From NCBI RefSeq assembly GCF_026229185.1, contig NZ_JAGGJA010000009.1, positions 62,001-126,000 on the forward strand: 64,000 bases of DNA. The letters are read 5' to 3'. Under the pieces are notes generated by a model, which did no database searches, was not told the DNA's origin, and saw only the letters and a list, made by a program, of their open reading frames with translations. How positions within the stretch are numbered: position 1 is the first letter of the stretch; every line of letters begins with the position of its first letter. A program made the position numbers and the translations under genes. Origin of the DNA: Fodinibius salsisoli. Its GTDB lineage: Bacteria > Bacteroidota > Rhodothermia > Balneolales > Balneolaceae. Shown in pieces: positions 53,290-62,424 of this stretch.

Positions 53290-54891
53290 ATGATTATTAT
53301 AAAAAAATGGGGATTCAAGTCAATTTTAATTTTATCAATAGGAGTTGTCTTTGCTTTAATATTAAATGGCTGTAATGATCCTGCATCAAATCTAAGTTCC
53401 GGTAAAAATATTTCGAATGCCAATTCTTCAGAAAAACAAAAGGGCGGCTTTGATTCTGTCTCTGAATATAGTTTGAACGTCGTCTATTTCTCCTCGGCTG
53501 ATCAGGGCCCACACCAGGATTACCGTAAACGCATCAGTGAAATCATGTTATACCTCCAGGATTACTATGCCGACTGGATGCAACAGTGGGGATACGGAGA
53601 TAAAACCTTTGGTTTGGAAGTAAATCAAGCGAGCCAGATGGTTGACATTATCCATATTGAAGGACAGTATCCGGTGGATGATTATCCCTACAGCGGAGGA
53701 GCTGGCAAGGTGATGGATGAGGTAAATGCTTATTTTGATGAGCATCCGGAGGAAAAAACGAGTGATCATATTCTGGTCATCATGCCAGATGAAGTGGGGA
53801 ATCCGGGTGTTCCGTTCTATGGAATCGGACGTTGGTGTTTCGCCCTCGATAGCGGCCCGGAGATGACTATAGATAACCTCGGGGTTGGTGGAGAAGCAGG
53901 TGATCAGGCATCCTGGATCGGTGGTTTAGCCCATGAATTAGGCCATGGACTGAATTTACCCCATAATTCCCACAAGATGAGTGAGGAACAACAGTATGGT
54001 ACCGCCCTCATGGATAACGGAAATCATGTGTTTGATCAGCCCACCTTTTTAACCCCGGTGGATGCCGCTATCCTTAATACCAATCAAGTATTTAGCCCAA
54101 ACAGCGGATCATTTTATGGGGAGGTGGACGCGTCTCTTGAAGAAATTTCTGGCTCCTATCAAAATGGGAGTATTGTAGTAGATGGAAAATTTCAGACGGA
54201 TACGCCTGTCACGGATGTTATTGTCTATCTGGATCCCGAGGGACGTTCAACCTACAACCAAATTGGCTGGACGGTAAAACCGAACAGTGATAATACATTT
54301 AGTGTGAGCATGTCAACAAGCGAGCTGTTTGAGACCACCGATAAGGACTATCAGCTAAAGGTACGACTGGTTTTTGAAAATGGAAGTACTAAACAATTTA
54401 GTATACAGAATTATACTTATAACAACGGTATTCCCGATTTGGATTTTGATTATGGGCCCCGGCCAATAAATTCACGAGACAGCTGGGAGGTCGTTGACTT
54501 TAGCTCTGAAGAGGTGGCCACGGGTTCTGTAGCAAGCCTGATCCTGGATGGCGATTATGATACCATCTGGCATTCACGCTGGGCTGATGTGAATCCTGAT
54601 CCAGGTCACCCGCATTATTTAACCGTTGATATGGGAGAGTCGCTGAATGTAGAGGGCTTCCAATTCGTACAGCGGCAAGACGGTCGGCGCAACATTAAAG
54701 ATGTTAGTATTGAGGTAAGTTCCGACGGACAAACCTGGCAAGAGCTTGGATCCTACGAGTTAGCGCACACATCTCTTCCACAAAGTCTCATTCTTGAACA
54801 GCAGCAGACGTTCCGATACTTCAAGCTAACCACACATTCTGCCTGGGATGAGGCAAAGTTTGCAGCCTTAGCTGAAGTAGGCACTTTTTAA
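53290..54891 (+). CDS. Zinc metallopeptidase lipoprotein with one discoidin domain
   Basis: A 533-residue exported lipoprotein (lipobox LILNGC). The zinc motif HELGHGLNLPH (residues 215-225) is of the metzincin HExxHxxGxxH-like type with Asn and Leu within the spacer, and a possible Met-turn lies in TALMDNGNH downstream. The sequence before it (SLNVVYFSSADQ, YLQDYYADWMQQWGYG, KTFGLEVN) has no family I can name. After an all-beta region, a discoidin-like domain covers about residues 395-533 (IWHSRWADVNPDPGHPHYLT; FVQRQDGRRNIKDVSIEVS). I infer cleavage of surface-bound glycoproteins with glycan-directed binding. A paralogue follows at 55103. Confidence 0.8.
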   Translation: MIIIKKWGFKSILILSIGVVFALILNGCNDPASNLSSGKNISNANSSEKQKGGFDSVSEYSLNVVYFSSADQGPHQDYRKRISEIMLYLQDYYADWMQQWGYGDKTFGLEVNQASQMVDIIHIEGQYPVDDYPYSGGAGKVMDEVNAYFDEHPEEKTSDHILVIMPDEVGNPGVPFYGIGRWCFALDSGPEMTIDNLGVGGEAGDQASWIGGLAHELGHGLNLPHNSHKMSEEQQYGTALMDNGNHVFDQPTFLTPVDAAILNTNQVFSPNSGSFYGEVDASLEEISGSYQNGSIVVDGKFQTDTPVTDVIVYLDPEGRSTYNQIGWTVKPNSDNTFSVSMSTSELFETTDKDYQLKVRLVFENGSTKQFSIQNYTYNNGIPDLDFDYGPRPINSRDSWEVVDFSSEEVATGSVASLILDGDYDTIWHSRWADVNPDPGHPHYLTVDMGESLNVEGFQFVQRQDGRRNIKDVSIEVSSDGQTWQELGSYELAHTSLPQSLILEQQQTFRYFKLTTHSAWDEAKFAALAEVGTF

Positions 54892-54903
54892 AAGGGGACG
54901 AAT

Positions 54904-54950
54904 AATGTAATACGAATGGGTGATGGGGCCCAGCTCCTCACCCATACATT
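54904..54950. terminator. Hairpin after the first metallopeptidase gene
   Basis: ATGGGTGA (54916-54923) pairs with TCACCCAT (54938-54945); an inner GGGGC/GCTCC stem and an outer AATGT/ACATT extension strengthen it. No T run follows, so it may act as a processing or stabilising hairpin rather than a terminator. Confidence 0.45.
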
Positions 54951-55102
54951 AAGGGATATAGCATACACAAAAAATATATGCAACAATAAACGGGATTGGA
55001 CAAAATAAAAAGGAGGTAAAGGTAAACCAATAAGTTGCAGGATCTATGTTCAAAAAAGAATAGGGATTATTCAATATTATCTTAATAGCAGATCAAGTTA
55101 TC

Positions 55103-57127
55103 ATGTTACAGACCATAACAAATCAATACAGAATTCACCTTGGCTTAATTATAGTTTTAATAGTTGCCAGTTTTACAAGTTCATGTGATAAGCCTAATCT
55201 ATCTTCATCGCCTCAACAAATCGGGGAGCAGGGGCCGATTACTGCATTGGGTAGTGTAAATGCAACTTCTGTAACCAACGCCTATAACTTAAACGTAGTA
55301 TACTTTTCGCCCACCGATCATCCTCCGCATGCCAACTATGAGGAACGTATCAGCGAAATTATGCTCTACCTGCAGGACTATTATGGGCAGTGGATGCAGC
55401 AATGGGGATATGGCAATAAAACATTTGGTTTGAACATGAAGCCCGATACGTCCATGGTGGATATCATCCATATAGAGGCGGATCATTCGGTAGATCATTA
55501 TCCCTACAATGGCGGTGCCGACGAAGTGATGGATGAAGTTAATGCCTATTTTAACGCAAATCCATCTAAGAAAACCAGCGATCATATTTTAGTCCTTATG
55601 TCGGATGAAGTCGGTAATCCGGGTGTTCCTTTCTATGGAATAGGCCGGTGGTGCTTTGCTTTGGATGCCGGACCGCTCATGGATGTTGACAATCTTGGCG
55701 CCGGAGGTGATGCCGGGGAACAGGCCGGTTGGATCGGAGGCTTGGCCCATGAATTGGGACACGGGTTGAATCTGCCCCATAATTCGCACAAGCAGAGCGA
55801 AGAACAGCAGCATGGTACTGCACTCATGGACAACGGCAATCACGTTTTTGATCAGCCTACCTTTTTGACGCCAGTGGATGCAGCCATCCTCAATACCAAT
55901 CAAGTGTTTAGTTCAACTACAGGGTCGTTCTACGGACAGGTCAATGCTTCCCTGCAGGAGGTATCGGGTAGTTATCAAAACGGATATGTTGCAATGGAGG
56001 GTAAATTCCAGACGGATACCCCGGTGACTGATGTGATTGTTTATCAAGATCCAGAAGGTAATTCAACATACAATCAGATTGGGTGGACTGTCGAGCCCAA
56101 CCTTGACAACACCTTTAGCGTAAGTATGCCTGCCAGTGAGCTGTACGAAACGACGGATAAAAATTATCAATTGAAGGTACGATTGGTTTTTCAAAATGGG
56201 ATAACGAAGGTCTTTAGTGTCCAGAACTATACTTATACCAATGGCGTGCCGGATCTGGCATTCGACTATGGTCCGCGGCCTATTTACGACCGTGCCAACT
56301 GGCAGGTTATTGACTTTAGTTCTCAGGAAGGGTCGTCAGCTTCTTCCATTCTGGATGATGATCCCGGTACAACTTGGCATTCTCGTTGGTCAGATATTGA
56401 TCCCGACCCTACTCATCCACACTATTTAACCGTGGATATGGGCGAAGAGCTACCTGTTGATGGTCTACAGTTTGTCCAGCGCCAAGACGGACGACGCAAT
56501 ATCAAAGATCTGAAGATAGAGATTAGCTCAGATGGTCAAAGTTGGCAAACGCTTGGAACTTATGAGCTGGCCCATACCTCTTTGTCACAAAGCCTGACGT
56601 TTAGTAGTGCTCAGCAATTCCGGTATTTCAGGATGACGACCCAGTCAGCATGGGATACCGAACAATATGCGGCACTGGCCGAAGTAGGTGCTTTTGGTAA
56701 AGGATTTTGGGAGGTCACAAGCTTTTCTTCCGAAGAACCTGCCGGTGAAGGAGCAAATAACGGTCGTGCTACAGATGCCATTGATTCAGACTCTACTACA
56801 TTTTGGCATTCGCAATGGTACAACATATCGCCTGTGCCCGATTACCCTCATTCTCTTACGATAGATATGAAGGGGGTGACCGAGGTGTCAGGTTTCACAT
56901 TTATCCAACGCCAAAATGGGCAGCGACATATCAAAGATTTGGAAATTAAGGTGAGTGTTAATGGTACCAATTGGACAAGCCTGGGCACTTTTCAATTGGC
57001 TAATACGGTATCGGAACAGACTGTTTCGCTTGGCGCTGTTGAAACTTTTCAATACTTCAAATTAATTGCCCAATCTGCTTGGGATGGAGAACAATTTGCA
57101 GCCTTGGCCGAAGTGGGCGTGTATTAG
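55103..57127 (+). CDS. Zinc metallopeptidase lipoprotein with two discoidin domains
   Basis: A 674-residue paralogue of the protein encoded at 53290, similar over its whole length and extended by a second discoidin domain. The signal ends with a lipobox-like VASFTSSC. The zinc motif HELGHGLNLPH (residues 216-226) and TALMDNGNHVFDQPTFLTP are conserved exactly. Discoidin domain 1 covers about residues 395-533 (WHSRWSDIDPDPTHPHYLT) and domain 2 about 535-674 (FWHSQWYNISPVPDYPHSLT; FIQRQNGQRHIKDLEI). Gene duplication followed by domain gain or loss is evident. A terminator follows, so the two peptidases form a unit. Confidence 0.82.
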   Translation: MLQTITNQYRIHLGLIIVLIVASFTSSCDKPNLSSSPQQIGEQGPITALGSVNATSVTNAYNLNVVYFSPTDHPPHANYEERISEIMLYLQDYYGQWMQQWGYGNKTFGLNMKPDTSMVDIIHIEADHSVDHYPYNGGADEVMDEVNAYFNANPSKKTSDHILVLMSDEVGNPGVPFYGIGRWCFALDAGPLMDVDNLGAGGDAGEQAGWIGGLAHELGHGLNLPHNSHKQSEEQQHGTALMDNGNHVFDQPTFLTPVDAAILNTNQVFSSTTGSFYGQVNASLQEVSGSYQNGYVAMEGKFQTDTPVTDVIVYQDPEGNSTYNQIGWTVEPNLDNTFSVSMPASELYETTDKNYQLKVRLVFQNGITKVFSVQNYTYTNGVPDLAFDYGPRPIYDRANWQVIDFSSQEGSSASSILDDDPGTTWHSRWSDIDPDPTHPHYLTVDMGEELPVDGLQFVQRQDGRRNIKDLKIEISSDGQSWQTLGTYELAHTSLSQSLTFSSAQQFRYFRMTTQSAWDTEQYAALAEVGAFGKGFWEVTSFSSEEPAGEGANNGRATDAIDSDSTTFWHSQWYNISPVPDYPHSLTIDMKGVTEVSGFTFIQRQNGQRHIKDLEIKVSVNGTNWTSLGTFQLANTVSEQTVSLGAVETFQYFKLIAQSAWDGEQFAALAEVGVY

Positions 57128-57169
57128 TTCTAATTCATAGCCCATACTTAAATTATTAATATTTAGTTC

Positions 57170-57213
57170 GTCGAAAAGTGGTCCAGCTAAATGAGGCTGT
57201 TTTTCGACTTTTT
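57170..57213 (+). terminator. Rho-independent terminator after the metallopeptidase genes
   Basis: GTCGAAAA (57170-57177) pairs with TTTTCGAC (57201-57208), followed by a T run (57209-57213). The loop is 23 bases with a small AGC/GCT inner pair. Confidence 0.65.
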
Positions 57214-57327
57214 ATTTGGGAATGGTAGCTATTTGCAAGTATATAAGAAATTAGATATCAATTATTCCTGTACCAGTTTGTTTAGCCAATTTAATGACAT
57301 CCACAATTTTAGATCTATTCTAATATT

Positions 57328-59943
57328 ATGCAGAGAAAAAATGCAATTAAAGCAATGGCATTTAGTGCCTTAAGTCCCCAACTATTAATAAAGAAAGGCG
57401 AAAATGAAAGCTTTTTATCGCAGGTCAAGTCGTTTTTTAATTCCAAAGATAAAGCCTTTAAAAGCAACTGGCACCGAATGCAGGATATGGAGTGGGTAGG
57501 GCCCGAGTATTGGGGGAATCGCTTGCAGGATTGGCAAATAAGGAGTGGAAAGGCTCAATGTTCAGTTAGCAGTAATAATAGGACATTACACTGCCTGACG
57601 CATCAGCTCTCAGACCGGTTGGAACCGTTTAAGACCACTGTTGATATTCACCTTCAAAACCAAACAAATACTGCAGAAGATTACCTGGGGTTTCGGCTGG
57701 GAGCCAAAGGAAAGTTCGAGGACTACCGATCCGCTGCCGTTTTTGGAAAAGGACTGGATGTAGGCATTACAACCGAAGGCAAGCTATTTATTGGAGATCA
57801 GAAAAGTACAGGTCAGGTGGCGCTTAATGAGCAGATAGCACTCCAGATTACCGCCATGCCGGTAGAAAATCGGTATAAACTTGTCCTTTCTTTGTTCAAA
57901 AGTGATGATGAACATCCCATTGCCCGTTTAGAATCTGAGGATGTGGACCCAGAGCATCTGGTTGGAAATATAGCCTTGCTCTCTCACTTTGGTTCAAAAC
58001 AAGAGAACGCCAGTACGCCATCGGCCCATTTTTCTGACTGGACCATTCAGGGAGAGAAAGTTGATCACTATCCCGATCGAGCCTTTGGTCCCATCTGTTT
58101 TGCACAATATACCCTGCACAAGAAGACGCTGAAGCTTACGGCGCAATGTGCTCCGGTTGAGGCAATTGAGGGGCACCAGGTCCACTTCCAAATTAAGCAG
58201 GGATATGGGTGGATCACCGTTAAAGCCACTACCGTCGATTCCTATGCGCGAACCGCACGCTTTCGTATAGAAGGCTGGAACTACAGCAAGGATATCCCTT
58301 ATCGCATCAAACTGGACCTGCCGATGGGGGGAGAAGACGAATTGTTTTATTATGAGGGAACAATAGCAGCTAACCCGATATCTTCAGACGAGCTTAAAAC
58401 GGCTGTATTTAGTTGCAACAGTCATTATGGATTTCCCAATAATGAAGTGGTTCAACATGTGGCTAAGCACCAACCGGATATGGCAGTCTTCCTGGGCGAT
58501 CAGATTTATGAAAGTCACGGTGGATTTGGCGTGCAGCGCTCACCGGTAGATAAAGCCTGCCTCGATTACCTGCGCAAATGGTATATGTTTGGATGGTCGT
58601 ACCGGGATATTTTTCGTGATATTCCCTGTGCTATTATCCCGGATGATCATGATGTGTACCACGGTAATGTGTGGGGAGCAGGAGGTAAAGATGCCCCTAC
58701 CGGGGAGGGATGGGGATATGCAGCACAGGATCAGGGCGGATATAAAATGCCCCCCGAATGGGTTAATGTTATTCAGCGTACGCAAACCTCAAACCTTCCT
58801 GATCCCTATGATCCAACACCGGTTAAGCAGGACATCGGGGTCTACTATACCGATTGGAGTTACGGAGGGGTGAGTTTTGCCGTTTTGGAGGATCGGAAGT
58901 TTAAATCCGCACCCCAAAATGTGCTGCCCAAGGAGGCAAAGGTAAAAAATGGCTTCATCCAGAATCCGGATTTTGATATAACTCAACATTACGATGTGGA
59001 TGCCGAGTTGTTGGGAGAACGTCAGCTTCAGTTTTTGGAGGAATGGTCAGCCGACTGGAGTGGACAAACCCAAATGAAGGCGGTATTGTCGCAGACTAAC
59101 TTTTGTACGGTTGCAACGCTTCCGGAAGGATCGCTTATTGATGAGATAGTGCCCAGCCTGCCAACCCCGGAAAAAGGAGAGTATGTTGAAGGAGATGCGC
59201 CAACCACCGATATGGATTCAAATGGGTGGCCTCAAAAAGGCCGGGATGAAGCCCTTCGTAAAATCAGGAAGAGCTTTGCTTTTCATATTGCCGGGGATCA
59301 ACATCTGGCAAGTACTGTACAATATGGTATTGATGAGTTTGGTGACTCTGGCTTTGCCTTTGCGGGACCTGCGTTGAATAATATTTGGCCCCGACGCTGG
59401 TGGCCTCAGGTTGGCGAAGATCACCAGCCATTGCCGGGCCGCCCTAAGAATACGGGTAATTTTACCGATGGATTTGGAAACCAGATGTCCATTTATGCGG
59501 TAGCAAATCCCGTGCAGACGAATCGGGAGCCATCTATCATTTATGATCGGGCCACCGGTTATGGCATAGTGACCTTCAATAAAACCGAACGTTCCATTCG
59601 TATAGAATGCTGGCCAAGGTATGTGGATCCGGAAGCCAACCCCGAGGGACAGTATGATGGCTGGCCGATTGTGATTCGGCAGGAAGATAACTACGGTCGC
59701 CGAGCAGTCACTTATTTACCGGAAATTCAAGTAGAGGGCATGGAAAAGCCCGTAGTGCAGATTTATAACCAGGATCGCGATGAGTTGGTCTATACGCTTC
59801 GTCTAAAAGGTCAGCCGTTTCGGCCTAAAGTTTTTGAGCGCTCAAATTATAAAATACGGATAGGGGATCCGGACCGGAACCTTTGGCAAGAGTATGAGGG
59901 TATTACTTCTGCTGATAAAGGTCCGGTAGTGGTTTCTTTTTAA
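57328..59943 (+). CDS. PhoD-like alkaline phosphatase/phosphodiesterase family protein
   Basis: An 871-residue protein with a PhoD-like metallophosphatase domain in its C-terminal two thirds. Metal-site motifs are SCNSHYG (about 366), FLGDQIYE (about 388-395), IPDDHDVYHGNVWG (about 437-450) and HIAGDQHLAST (about 654-664). The first 340 residues look all-beta and contain FRLGAKGKFEDYRSAAVFGK, possibly a binding domain. The N-terminus (MQRKNAIKAMAFSALSPQLL) has RK instead of a twin Arg and could be a degenerate Tat signal; no ordinary Sec signal is seen. It might remove phosphate or sulfate-like groups from the substrate of this locus, but the true substrate is unknown. Confidence 0.82.
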   Translation: MQRKNAIKAMAFSALSPQLLIKKGENESFLSQVKSFFNSKDKAFKSNWHRMQDMEWVGPEYWGNRLQDWQIRSGKAQCSVSSNNRTLHCLTHQLSDRLEPFKTTVDIHLQNQTNTAEDYLGFRLGAKGKFEDYRSAAVFGKGLDVGITTEGKLFIGDQKSTGQVALNEQIALQITAMPVENRYKLVLSLFKSDDEHPIARLESEDVDPEHLVGNIALLSHFGSKQENASTPSAHFSDWTIQGEKVDHYPDRAFGPICFAQYTLHKKTLKLTAQCAPVEAIEGHQVHFQIKQGYGWITVKATTVDSYARTARFRIEGWNYSKDIPYRIKLDLPMGGEDELFYYEGTIAANPISSDELKTAVFSCNSHYGFPNNEVVQHVAKHQPDMAVFLGDQIYESHGGFGVQRSPVDKACLDYLRKWYMFGWSYRDIFRDIPCAIIPDDHDVYHGNVWGAGGKDAPTGEGWGYAAQDQGGYKMPPEWVNVIQRTQTSNLPDPYDPTPVKQDIGVYYTDWSYGGVSFAVLEDRKFKSAPQNVLPKEAKVKNGFIQNPDFDITQHYDVDAELLGERQLQFLEEWSADWSGQTQMKAVLSQTNFCTVATLPEGSLIDEIVPSLPTPEKGEYVEGDAPTTDMDSNGWPQKGRDEALRKIRKSFAFHIAGDQHLASTVQYGIDEFGDSGFAFAGPALNNIWPRRWWPQVGEDHQPLPGRPKNTGNFTDGFGNQMSIYAVANPVQTNREPSIIYDRATGYGIVTFNKTERSIRIECWPRYVDPEANPEGQYDGWPIVIRQEDNYGRRAVTYLPEIQVEGMEKPVVQIYNQDRDELVYTLRLKGQPFRPKVFERSNYKIRIGDPDRNLWQEYEGITSADKGPVVVSF

Positions 59944-60022
59944 GACGACATTAAAGGAGAAGATATCCTTAATACCCTTTGGAGTGAAAGCCTTATTTTC
60001 TATATAACATAACCTAATTTAA

Positions 60023-60046
60023 TAAAATGAAATACAACGAAATAAA
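60023..60046. promoter_or_regulatory. AgaR/DeoR-type operator 1 before the GH109-like gene
   Basis: GAAATACAACGAAA (60029-60042) is the reverse complement of TTTCGTTGTATTTC, which matches 13 of 14 positions of the core TTTCRTTTYRTTTY. It is oriented opposite to operator 2. Confidence 0.5.
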
Positions 60047-60087
60047 ATTTGCTTTTCATTCATAGAGTATTAACTTAACAAGTGGTT

Positions 60088-60111
60088 TGGGTTTCGTTTC
60101 ATTTTAAGTGA
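60088..60111. promoter_or_regulatory. AgaR/DeoR-type operator 2 before the GH109-like gene
   Basis: TTTCGTTTCATTTT (60092-60105) matches all 14 core positions on the plus strand, 22 bases before the ATG. The outer flanks fit the E. coli consensus less well than at kbl. Confidence 0.55.
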
Positions 60112-60127
60112 TTAACGTTTTTTTGAT

Positions 60128-61462
60128 ATGAGTAAAGGAATTGACAGGAAGGATTTTTTGAAAACATCAGCACTAACGGGGCTTGGTTTGTCGATGGCTC
60201 CTTTTTCGATAGCTGAAGGCAAGGATGATCGTACGGTATCATTGGGTTTTTTAGGAGTCGGTTCACGAGGAACCAGCCATCTGAACGGCATGCTGAACCG
60301 TGATGACGTAGAAATAAAAGCCATTCTGGATCCCAATCCAGATAATTTAAACCGTGCTTTGGATTTAGTGGAAGAAGCCGGCCAAGAGCGTCCCGAAGGC
60401 TATTCCAAAGAAGAAGAGTATATCGACCTCTGTGAACGGGATGATCTTGATGGAGTGATAATTGCATCTCCCTGGCGATTCCACGCCCAACAGGCCGTCG
60501 CAGCAATGGAAAATGGCAAGTATGCCGGCGTAGAAGTTCCCGCAGGTTTGACAATCGAAGAGTGCTGGCAGTTGGTCCGCACTTCGGAACGTACGGGCAT
60601 GCCCTGCATGATGTTAGAGAATGTATGTTACCGGCGTGATGTGTTGGCGGTTCTCAATATGGTGCGCGAGGGACTGTTTGGAGAAATGATTCATGCCCGC
60701 TGTGGTTATCAGCACGACTTGACTCCATTTATTTTTAATAAAGATCTTGAGTTTGGCCCCGGAACAGGAAGTGTCTCCAGTTGGAGAACCGAACACTACA
60801 CCAAGCGAAATGGAGATCACTATCCCACACATGGAATTGGTCCGGTAGCCCATTGGCTGGATATAAACAGAGGGAATCGTTTTGTAAAGCTAACCTCTAA
60901 TGCAACTAAAGCCAGAGGACTCGAAAGTCATATTGAGTATTATGGCGGAGAAGATCATCCGAATGAAGACGTAGACTGGCAAACGGGTGATGTCATTACT
61001 ACAACGATCACAACGGCTAATGGTGAAACGATTATTGTTACGCTTGATACCACCTTACCACGCCCGTATTCATTGGGATTCAGAGCCCAGGGAACTAATG
61101 GTCTCTGGGAGCTCGAGCGCGATGCCGTTCATATTCGTGGGCGTAGCGAACAGCATCAGTGGGAAGAATTTGGCAAATACCAGGATGAGTTTGATTCCAT
61201 TCTTTGGAAAAAGATGGAAAAACAAGCTGAAGGATCTGGCCATGGCGGAATGGACTTCTTTGTACGAAATGCGTTTGTAGAATCCATTAAACGAGGAGTT
61301 AACACGCCGATGGATGCCTATGATGCCGCCAGCTGGAGCGTGATTTTCCCACTTTCGGAAAACTCTATTGCCAAAGGAGGAGCTCCGGTTGAATTTCCGG
61401 ACTTTACCGGCGGTCAATGGCTGCGCAATGAACCGATTTTTCACACAAACGGAGAATATTAA
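60128..61462 (+). CDS. GH109-like Gfo/Idh/MocA enzyme, probable NAD-dependent alpha-N-acetylgalactosaminidase
   Basis: A 444-residue exported member of the Gfo/Idh/MocA fold. It closely resembles GH109 alpha-N-acetylgalactosaminidases, which use bound NAD in a redox mechanism. Telling text includes GFLGVGSRGTSHLNG (NAD fold), SPWRFHAQQAVAAMENGKYA, TIEECWQLVRTSERTGMP, MLENVCYRRDVLAVLNMVRE, GYQHDLTPFIFN, YPTHGIGPVAHWLDINRGNR and EKQAEGSGHGGMDFFV. The N-terminus DRKDFLKTSALTGLGLSMAP resembles a Tat signal. It would release terminal alpha-GalNAc outside the cytoplasm. It has paired AgaR-like operators upstream and fits the agaS pathway. Other GH109 activities are possible; a plain dehydrogenase is less likely. 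Confidence 0.88.
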   Translation: MSKGIDRKDFLKTSALTGLGLSMAPFSIAEGKDDRTVSLGFLGVGSRGTSHLNGMLNRDDVEIKAILDPNPDNLNRALDLVEEAGQERPEGYSKEEEYIDLCERDDLDGVIIASPWRFHAQQAVAAMENGKYAGVEVPAGLTIEECWQLVRTSERTGMPCMMLENVCYRRDVLAVLNMVREGLFGEMIHARCGYQHDLTPFIFNKDLEFGPGTGSVSSWRTEHYTKRNGDHYPTHGIGPVAHWLDINRGNRFVKLTSNATKARGLESHIEYYGGEDHPNEDVDWQTGDVITTTITTANGETIIVTLDTTLPRPYSLGFRAQGTNGLWELERDAVHIRGRSEQHQWEEFGKYQDEFDSILWKKMEKQAEGSGHGGMDFFVRNAFVESIKRGVNTPMDAYDAASWSVIFPLSENSIAKGGAPVEFPDFTGGQWLRNEPIFHTNGEY

Positions 61463-61509
61463 GCAACGTCTGCCTTTTCCCCTTGGGTAGGTGTCGCTAA
61501 TTCTTCGGT

Positions 61510-61541
61510 AAAAGCCCCCGTTTCACGATGGGGGTTTTTTA
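61510..61541 (+). terminator. Rho-independent terminator after the GH109-like gene
   Basis: CCCCC (61515-61519) pairs with GGGGG (61530-61534) over a 10-base loop. The stem is extended by the preceding A-rich bases pairing with TTTTTT (61535-61540). Confidence 0.85.
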
Positions 61542-61685
61542 TTTTCAGAGGTTGGTTGGAAGGATGGAATAACAAGGTAAAACTAACAATTTGATGAAGA
61601 GGTAGTGCGAAAACGTTAATTATAGTGATGTTCTAACAAAAAGAAATAGGTACGGAGCAATATAATATTTCTTTAATTCTGAGAT

Positions 61686-62276
61686 ATGTTTTTAACAACA
61701 GTTCTTAACAAGGATAAAGAAAATTGTTCGGAAGATATCCGGTTGTGGGAAGAACTGCGGGCGGGAGATCGTACGGCCTTGTCTTCTTTATTCAATAAAT
61801 ACTATACTCATCTGTTGAATTATGGGTTAAAGATCATCCCCAATACACAGCTTGTTAAGGACAGCATTCAGGAACTATTTATTTCTATTTGGGAGTACCG
61901 ATCTAACCTATCGCAAGTTGAGTATATCCGAAGTTATCTTTTTTCGTCACTTCGTCGTACCATTATCCGGCAGCATGATGTAGCAGAAACACGACAAGAA
62001 AGGGATGAGCGCTATTCGGAAGAGTCTTTCAAAAAATTAATCAATAAAGAGCAGCTCATGATTATGGATGAGCTGGAAGAGGAACAAAAGTATAGGCTCG
62101 AACAGGCCATAGAGCAGCTCTCAAAGAGACAAAAAGAAGCTGTGTTTTTGAAATTTTATAATGGATTCACTTCTGATGAAATTGCTGAAATTATGGGAGT
62201 GAATAAACAGAGCGTTTATAATTATATCTCCCGATCTATTGATACCCTCCGAGAACAGCTACTTGTGATGAGCTGA
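61686..62276 (+). CDS. FecI-type ECF RNA polymerase sigma factor
   Basis: A 196-residue ECF sigma factor. Region 2 shows LRAGDRTALSSLFNKYYTHL and VKDSIQELFISIWEYRSNL; region 4 shows LSKRQKEAVFLKFYNGFTSD and the helix IMGVNKQSVYNYISRSIDTL. The Q-S-V-Y-N-Y-I-S recognition helix differs from the NTVxTQ type of the other two sigma factors, so it should use a different promoter. A FecR gene follows after 148 bases, then a SusC gene. Confidence 0.9.
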   Translation: MFLTTVLNKDKENCSEDIRLWEELRAGDRTALSSLFNKYYTHLLNYGLKIIPNTQLVKDSIQELFISIWEYRSNLSQVEYIRSYLFSSLRRTIIRQHDVAETRQERDERYSEESFKKLINKEQLMIMDELEEEQKYRLEQAIEQLSKRQKEAVFLKFYNGFTSDEIAEIMGVNKQSVYNYISRSIDTLREQLLVMS

Positions 62277-62424
62277 TTATAAATAATTCCTTTATGATTT
62301 TGTTAAGGCCTTTCCTGTCCTGCGTACTTTTCTCAAAGTTTTATAAAATAAATTGAGTAGATCCTCGATTTGACTTCCTTTCTAAAAGTGAACGACTACC
62401 ATAACCACTAAAAAAGGAAGTGAT

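Larger units (their letters stand above)
59944..60127. other. Promoter region of the GH109-like gene with paired operators
   Basis: The 184-base gap is AT-rich and contains two oppositely oriented AgaR-like operators (60023-60046 and 60088-60111, listed separately). No ORF is seen. Confidence 0.5.
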
